Source: Brasenia schreberi
Taxonomy: Eukaryota; Streptophyta; Magnoliopsida; Nymphaeales; Cabombaceae
Length of the DNA: 64,000 bases
Reading direction: 5' to 3'
Assembly: GCA_036023115.1 (NCBI GenBank)
Contig: JAYKKT010000056.1
Span: 2,813,001 to 2,877,000, forward strand
The notes under the pieces are model-generated. The model worked only from the letters and a program-made list of their open reading frames with translations. It did not search any database and was not told where the DNA came from. The translations under genes were made by a program, and so were the position numbers. The first letter of the stretch is position 1; each line of letters starts with the position of its first letter. Of the stretch, positions 58,163 through 64,000 are shown in pieces.

Positions 58163-59291
58163 ATGGGCGATTTGCAGGACGATCTTCTTCTCAGGAGATT
58201 CTTCGCGGAGGTTAGCGAGGTAGAGAGGGATAACGAGGTCGCCAGGTTCTTTCTCTCTCTCTCTCTGAGTTTTTTTGTCGACGAACTCGGTTACTGGTGT
58301 TAAATTCCTCGCTTGAACGAAGGAGAGTTGGAGGAGTGGGTTTCCTACCTATTTCTTTCGTAATTTATTGAAATTACGTTCTCTTTAGCAACGACTGTCG
58401 ACCGGAGGACATTGTAATTGGGGTTTACAAATTGGTATTGTCTCTTCTCTGGGGTTTATCTTGATGACATGGAAGGCTCAGTCATCAAGCTGGGTCTTAT
58501 ATGTAATCCACGTTTTTATAGGGAACTTGGCGAGTTTCGTTGTACTTTTCAGTGTATGCGCCGAAAGCGTACGTAAGAATTTCATATTATATTCTCCCCC
58601 TAGTAACTATCATGAAAATGATCGTTGTCGCTATGGTTCTTGTTTTCATTCTATAGACAGAAGACATTTGATGCAGTGAACTTTTGGATTTGAAATTCGA
58701 GAGAATTGGTACTTTTCCCGTTGACACTAATTTTAAGGTGCTGGTCGTTATATATCTCCAATTTAACTTGGAAATGCATTGGCAATTGACTAATACATCG
58801 ACCATTTGCCATAAGTATTGCTGCCCGCACCCTATGCAGGTGGTATGATCAAACAGACCTTGGTGGATAACCAACTTGTACTAGCTGTAGTTATTATTGT
58901 TTTATTTTTGGCACATATGGAGCGGTGAGGTCCCTATTTTAGCATGAAGCTGTTTTCTGTTGAACATAGTTTGCTTTTGGGAATAGAATCACATCTCTTA
59001 CAGTTGCAGAATTGTTTTCATTGACCTTGTAGATTAACCGTTGGTGCAGGATACTCTCATGCTTCAAACTAAATGCGTTTGAATTTCTTAACCTCCCTTT
59101 TGACTCATCTGCTGATGATGTTAAGAAGCAATACCGGAAGGTAAAATCTTGTACAGAGTCATGTTGCTGGCGAGTATAATATCTTTCTGTCTGATAAAAA
59201 TAAATGCTTTCTTTCTTCCCGCGCATGTGGCTATCTTTGCTGGTCCACCCTGACAAGTGTAAACATCCACAAGCAAAGGAGGCATTTGCAG
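58163..59291 (+). CDS. DNAJC8/SPF31-like J-domain protein, first three exons (partial)
   Basis: Exons 58163-58245 (MGDLQDDLLLRRFFAEVSEVERDNEVA), 59050-59140 (ILSCFKLNAFEFLNLPFDSS, then ADDVKKQYRK) and 59231-59291 (LSLLVHPDKCKHPQAKEAFA). Together they form the N-terminus and most of a J domain with the HPD motif at 59245-59253. The wording matches plant DNAJC8 homologues, which associate with the spliceosome and stimulate Hsp70 ATPase. ATG 58163 is chosen because family similarity starts there; the frame is open further upstream but without an ATG. Splice sites are AG/GTTCTT, GCAG/G, AAG/GTAAAA and CAG/GTTAGG. Exon 3 is preceded by GG, not AG, so it should not splice normally. Later exons (J-domain end, basic coiled coil) are not found before 60881. 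It may continue beyond hAT-2 or be a dead or truncated copy. Confidence 0.75.
58246..59049 (+). other. Intron 1 of the J-domain gene
   Basis: Bounded by AG/GTTCTT and TTGGTGCAG/G; joining gives Ala-Arg-Ile in frame. Begins with a short CT run. No insertion recognised. Confidence 0.7.
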
Positions 59292-59627
59292 GTTAGGAGC
59301 CCTTTTACTGCTTATGTTCATAGTTCACCATGAGAAAATCTACATATGTTCATTTTACTCCAGGAATTTCCGTATTTGTGATGCTGTGATGCAATACACC
59401 TAGGGTTCAGGTTGATGAGAATATAATTCCTTTGTTTTGGTCATTGACACTGAATATAGTAGCATGATGCAGATATATGCCATTTTCACCCATTTTTTGC
59501 ATTACCACAAACTTTTATTAGCCTTGACTTCATTACTTGTTGCAGTTAGGGCGATGTTTCACTTTTTTGAGGTAGCTTCGATTACAAGCACAACTTTTTT
59601 TTATCTTGCATGAGCCTGTCCATACAC
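59292..59627. other. Presumed intron 3 sequence
   Basis: Follows donor GTTAGG. AT-rich, no exon seen. Confidence 0.5.
59610..59627. repeat. Target site duplication of RTE-derived short element, left
   Basis: ATGAGCCTGTCCATACAC, repeated at 59844-59861 as ATGGGCCTGTCCATATAC (two transitions). Confidence 0.85.
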
Positions 59628-59843
59628 CAAACTCCGCCCATGTAAGGGATCACCCTTGCATGGCCAGTCCCAAGCCCAGATAAATGAGGAGGGTTGTGTT
59701 AGGCTTTCAACAGCTGGCGTAAAACTTTGTCGGACTTATTTACGATGGATTCTACAAATTATGATAGGGCTTGATGGAAACAAAGAATCCATATAGCCAA
59801 CCCCATCTAGTATGGGAAAAGGCTTAGATGTTGTAGTTATTGT
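59628..59843 (+). mobile_element. SINE-like 216-bp element made of RTE 5' and 3' ends
   Basis: The first ~135 bases (CAAACTCCGCCCATGTAAGG onward) match the 5' end of the RTE-2/RTE-3 LINEs. The last ~85 bases (GGAAACAAAGAATCC ... GGCTTAGATGTTGTAG) match their 3' end and tail. About 3.2 kb in between is absent, and the join lies near ATGATAGGGCTTGATGG at about 59761. The 18-bp target duplication shows that it moved as this short form rather than being deleted in place. It would depend on an RTE partner for reverse transcriptase. Confidence 0.85.
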
Positions 59844-59861
59844 ATGGGCCTGTCCATATAC
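59844..59861. repeat. Target site duplication of RTE-derived short element, right
   Basis: Matches 59610-59627 with two differences. Confidence 0.85.
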
Positions 59862-60455
59862 GAGCGTATGTGAAATGGAAAATTGATTACTCAGCTCATA
59901 CACGCTTAACGAAACAAGGTTTTAGAAAGAGTGGAACTAGAGGATTTCAAAAATAAAAATTAGTCAAAGCTTTTTGCCTATATCTATGCACATCGGTACA
60001 TGCATATGCTCTGGACATGGAACTTAGTTGTTGCTTTAGTGCAATATTATTATGCTTTTCAAGTGTGTGGCTGTCAGTTTTGGAAAATGCCTCCTCTTCA
60101 GCCCTTCTATTATAGGATGAAATTGCTTTTTCATTTGGTATTTTATGTTTTCCATTCTTTCAAATAATGGTGCTTAGTATATGTTTATGTATATATTTCT
60201 TATTATGATTTTTCTCAGAAGATATCTTTATCTTGCTTTTCCTTTCATGAATGATCATTCAATATTGTATTTTCCTTATGCCGTGACCATCTGCTTATGT
60301 TGTCCTTGTTCTGTTTCTTGCTCAATCAAGTGGTTTGAAGTTGTTATTTTTTCTCTTAATAAGGTGTTTAGCAGATAAATAGCAAAAACTATTGACCTTT
60401 TTTTAAAAAATATCACAAGAAACTATTTAGTATAGTAAATAACAAGGTTTATGAA

Positions 60456-60508
<53 letters not shown>

Positions 60509-60880
60509 CATACATATATAAATATATATTTATATATAAAATATTAAGAAGAGGGTAACTTAGAAAAAGGTCTACTATCTAAGAAGTTCAGCTAAGGCTT
60601 CCCAAGCACCAATGAAGGTGATTTTTGTGAGAGGACTTAGAGATAAGAGTTGGGAATGCTCAAATGAACAATACATGAGGTTGCATCGCAACATGAGGTT
60701 GTATCGCAAATGGCTAGGGTCTTGCTTGGGTCATGGCTTCATGTATTTATACACTAATAAGTAGTTAGTTTGCTCCACTATTGACTGTAAGTATGACTTG
60801 GGAATATATTCCATATCTTACATTATTGCGGGCAGATGTGACTAGTGCATATCGGTCCTTGTCATATGTATGGACTAATA
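59862..60880. other. AT-rich intronic or intergenic sequence
   Basis: No exon, RNA gene or transposon end recognised apart from the TA microsatellite. It may be the remainder of the J-domain gene's intron. Confidence 0.5.
60456..60543. repeat. TA microsatellite and AT-rich flank
   Basis: About 22 uninterrupted TA units (60457-60500), then degenerate TATATACATA/TATATTTA sequence. Confidence 0.95.
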
Positions 60881-61065
60881 CAATGTTATTTGTAAGACTG
60901 TATCACATCGTATCGTACGATAAGGTGCAATATGTATCGTATCGTGGAGCAAATAGTACCGCATAAAAGAAAATATCATGTGGTATTGCACGATACAACA
61001 CCATATCGCACGATACGGCATCGTATCGCATGATACGGCTAGTATCGCCTGTATCGTAGGGACCC
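60881..61065 (+). repeat. hAT-2 left subterminal repeats
   Basis: About a dozen GTATCG/CGATAC/ATCGCA-type words in both orientations (for example TCGTATCGTACGATAAGG, CGCACGATACGG). The region is nearly twice as long as in hAT-1. Confidence 0.7.
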
Positions 61066-61066
61066 T

Positions 61067-61073
61067 TATAAAG
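61067..61073 (+). promoter_or_regulatory. hAT-2 TATA box
   Basis: TATAAAG in the context GACCCTTATAAAGGATCC, conserved with hAT-1. Confidence 0.55.
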
Positions 61074-61458
61074 GATCCTTGGTTAGAACAAAAACCTGCA
61101 TTTTTGCGGGTTTTTGGCTTCTGTTCAACACTCCCAAGTGCGACTCCAGTGGACTCCCCCCTCTTTGGTGTTCAAGGCTCCAAAACAATTGTTTTACGAC
61201 ATTCATGCAAGGCTCCTCACCTGGGTTGTAGGTATATTTTTTTTCATATTTTTTAATATATTTTTTGAATTTATTATATTTTGGTGTTATTTGTGTTTTT
61301 CTTTTTTTGAATGACAAAATATAAAGTTATGAAGTGCGTGAATATGATTTTGATTGTATTCGTGAAGTGAGAAACACTTTATTTGAGTGTTATGAAGATT
61401 GGGGATTAATGAAGTGCTTTTATTTTCAGATTTTTATTGGATTGAAGTGTTCAATTGA

Positions 61459-63881
61459 GATGGCAGAGAGGGGTGTTAGGAACTCCTAATCTCGATTCGA
61501 TGATCCAACATGACAGTGGGGTACAGTAATTGAGGAAAATAGATTGAAGATAAAATGTTTGTTTTGTAAGAAGGTGGTTAGTGGTAAAATTTCATGATGG
61601 AAACATCACCTAGCAGGGACTAGAAAAGAAGTTGCTCCTTATACGGGCAGAGTTAGAAAATTGCCAGAAACCATTAAATCACAATGTCTATAGATAATTG
61701 AGAGCCATGAGAGGAGACAACAAAAGGATAATTTAGATATGTTTGAGGAAGATGATGATGATGTTATTGGATTTGATGATAGTATTCATTCTGATGGTAG
61801 GACATAGGTTGATACTAATAGTTATCGACCATCAACTAGGAGAAAGAGGGTTGTTGAAGATTTTGCAAGAGGAAGGAGTAGAGAAAGAGCTTTCTCTACC
61901 ATACAATAACTTTTACCTTCTAGCACTACACATGGTGCTCAACCTAAAATTTGTGCGGCTATGGCTTCAAACTAATTGCATGAGTAGGCAAACCTTCTAG
62001 TGGGTAGATGGCTTTATGATGCATGCATTCTATTTAATGCAACAAACAATTTTTATTTTCAAGCAATAACAGATGGAATTGCTAACATTGGTCTAGGGTA
62101 TAAGATGCCTTCTTAGCAAAAGTTAGAGGGAAACTATTAGATAAAACTGTCCTTCAAGTGTAAGAATATTGTTAGACTTTAAGAGAGTAATGAAAGAAGA
62201 TAACATGCACTATCATGGCAGATGGATGGACACATAGGAGATGAAGGACTTTGTTAAACTTTCTTGTCTATTGTCTTAAATGACTTATGTTTTTGAGATC
62301 TCTAGACATGTCAGAGGAGAGATATACTACAGAGGTCCTAAGGCAAGAGTTTGATAAGGTAATATCCGAGGTTAGGCTAGAGAATGTAGTTCAATTCATT
62401 AATGCAACTAACTATAAAGCAATTGGGAAGGAGTTAACCGATACTTATGGGACTTTCTATTGTACACTATGTGCAACCTATTGTTTAGATCTTATCCTTG
62501 AGGATATTGGTGAGATGGATGAGATAAAGGCAACAATTGAGTATTGCCAAGATATCACCAAATTTATCTATAACCATGCTTTTGTATTATGTATGATGAG
62601 GAAAAATACAAATGGTGCAGAGCTCCGTATAACTGCAACTCGGTTTGCAACTAATTTCTTATTTATACAGATCATTGTGAAATAAAAGCAAGCCTTAAAG
62701 AGAATGTTTTCCTCATATTAGTGGCAATAATTTACAGAGTTGCCTCAAAATAGAAAAAGCAAAATGTTAAATGAGATTTCAGAGATAGTCTTCAGGAGTA
62801 TATTTTGGAATGACTGTGTTAGACTATTGAGGATTATATGTCCTTTAATGAAAGTTTTAAGATTGACTGATAGCAAGGAGAAACCATAAATGGGCTATCT
62901 TTATGAAGCCATGGATATGATAAAAGAAATCATTATAAGTAATTTCAATGAAAGTAAGAGGGATTATGTGCCCGTGTGGAACATTATAGATAACATATGA
63001 AATAAACAATTACATCAGCCTATTCATGCATCAACTTATTACCTACTCAGCAAGCTTTAAAAGGGATGATGAAGTAAACCGAGGTATCATTGATTGTATG
63101 GACAGATTAGTCCCTAATGAGATGAGCAAATGCTATACATGGAGAGATATAAATCTATGATAATGCTCTTCACTTGACGGGCTTGCCTGTAGCAATTCGC
63201 AACTGTACTAATATACGCTCAGGTAAACTGTTTATCTTCATATTTAAGTTTCTTAAATTTTATATTTATTGTGGATTAAGTCCTGAATGTTTTGATGTTT
63301 GTCTTTTTCTATCAAATGTTTGGTGAAATAGGTTTGGAAGTAATTGCCCAAACCTTAGAGATTTTGTAGTAAGAGTTCTTAGCCAAATCTTTAGTGCAAT
63401 GGGTTGTGAAAGGAATTAGAGCGCCTTTAAACAGATCCACACAAAAAAGCACAACTAGTTCTAACATAAGTGACCCAATGACTTAGTTATCATCCATTGT
63501 AATATGCGTCTCCGACAAAGGTAATATTGTATTAGTTACTACTTAAAGATTCAATCCAATATTTTGTTTGACTTCAATTATTAATGTTATTTACTAATAA
63601 CTTTTTTTCTTTTTTTAGGCAATTAAAAAAGTTAAATAGAGAAGAAAACTAATTTGATCCAATAAGTTTGGATAATTTTGATATATTGGAGGAGTGAATT
63701 ATGGAAGTTAATGATGCAAATGCACTCCTAATCGAAGAAGACATTGCATTGATTAATTTGGAAGGAGCGCAACAACATCATCAAGGGATAAATATTTTGA
63801 TTTTGAAGCATAAGGTGGTAAAGATCTTAGCAAGGAGAAGATGAAAATTATTTAGTTGATGATCCTGATTACAATGTTTAA
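61459..63881 (+). pseudogene. hAT-2 transposase (heavily broken)
   Basis: The start region MAERGVRNS corresponds to hAT-1 MAGRGGRDS and hits a stop after nine codons. A BED-finger remnant follows (KCLFCKKVVSGKIS-like). The DUF659/catalytic part is at 62287-62685 (MFLRSLDMSEERYTTEVL; LEDIGEMDEIKA; YNHAFVLCMMRKN), where an Asp-containing segment is shortened: hAT-1 ITDNAANYKA reads INATNYKA here. Dimerisation-domain and acidic-tail remnants extend to TAA at 63879. More than ten stops or shifts. It still carries the five bases missing from hAT-1 near 1754, which helps interpret that lesion. Confidence 0.85.
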
Positions 63882-64000
63882 ATATATTTTTTAAATTATG
63901 AACATTGTACTTTTTTTAAGGATTCTGCTTTAAAATATGTAATTATTATTCTTTTTCAATTATTTAATGGTGAATGATGAATACATACTAAGCTTTTTCA

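Larger units (their letters stand above)
60881..64000 (+). mobile_element. hAT-2, older copy of the hAT-1 family, cut by window edge
   Basis: Co-linear with hAT-1 from the subterminal CGATAC region to the 3' untranslated part. The left terminus is probably CAATGTTA at 60881 (hAT-1: CAGTGTTG). The right end should lie roughly 170 bases past the window, so the target duplication cannot be tested. Many more stops than hAT-1 indicate an older insertion. Confidence 0.85.

Noticed and set aside
61743..62000. 85-codon frame in hAT-2
   Set aside because: Off-frame reading of the degenerate linker after the BED finger; hAT-1 has the same shadow at 1244-1513.
1..64000. tRNA, rRNA or miRNA genes
   Set aside because: I saw no tRNA cloverleaf with A/B boxes, no rRNA segment and no convincing miRNA-like hairpin outside transposon repeats; a covariance-model scan was not possible here.

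Overview
This window is nuclear DNA of a flowering plant. The evidence is a copia retrotransposon primed by initiator-tRNA-Met, Ty3/gypsy elements of the plant Tat type with a second RNase H, a BED-zinc-finger hAT transposon with spliced introns, RTE-clade LINEs, and one plant-type J-domain gene split by introns. The species cannot be named from the sequence. Nearly all of the window is nested, decayed transposable elements, and every transposon ORF I could follow is broken.

Layout. 1-10006: an RTE LINE on the minus strand (RTE-1; its 3' half lies off the left edge). It carries a hAT element (534-3780, 8-bp target duplication) and a copia element (3850-9220, 5-bp target duplication). 10007-15057: mostly unique intergenic DNA with a perfect 108-bp tandem duplication, microsatellites and two weak host-exon candidates. 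15058-18930: minus-strand chromovirus-like gypsy element (GypA). 18931-32560: plus-strand Tat-like gypsy element (GypB) whose 5' LTR is split by a second RTE (RTE-2, 20906-24341, 19-bp target duplication). 32560-48654: pile-up of related minus-strand gypsy LTRs and internal fragments, with a third RTE (RTE-3, 36184-39398). 48655-56480: another plus-strand Tat-like element (GypE) with a very long, repeat-rich LTR. 56480-57623: part of an unclassified minus-strand LTR element. 58163-59291: first three exons of a DNAJC8/SPF31-like J-domain gene, followed by a 216-bp SINE-like RTE derivative with its own target duplication. 60881-64000: a second, older hAT copy running off the right edge.

The only recognisable host gene is the DNAJC8-like one, a probable spliceosome-associated co-chaperone. 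Its third exon lacks a normal AG acceptor and its later exons are not in the window. I found no convincing new biological system. The observations most worth following are the RTE-derived SINE-like element, the cleanly delimited hAT element with palindromic subterminal CGATAC repeats, the repeat arrays in the GypE LTR, and the head-to-head LTR junctions.
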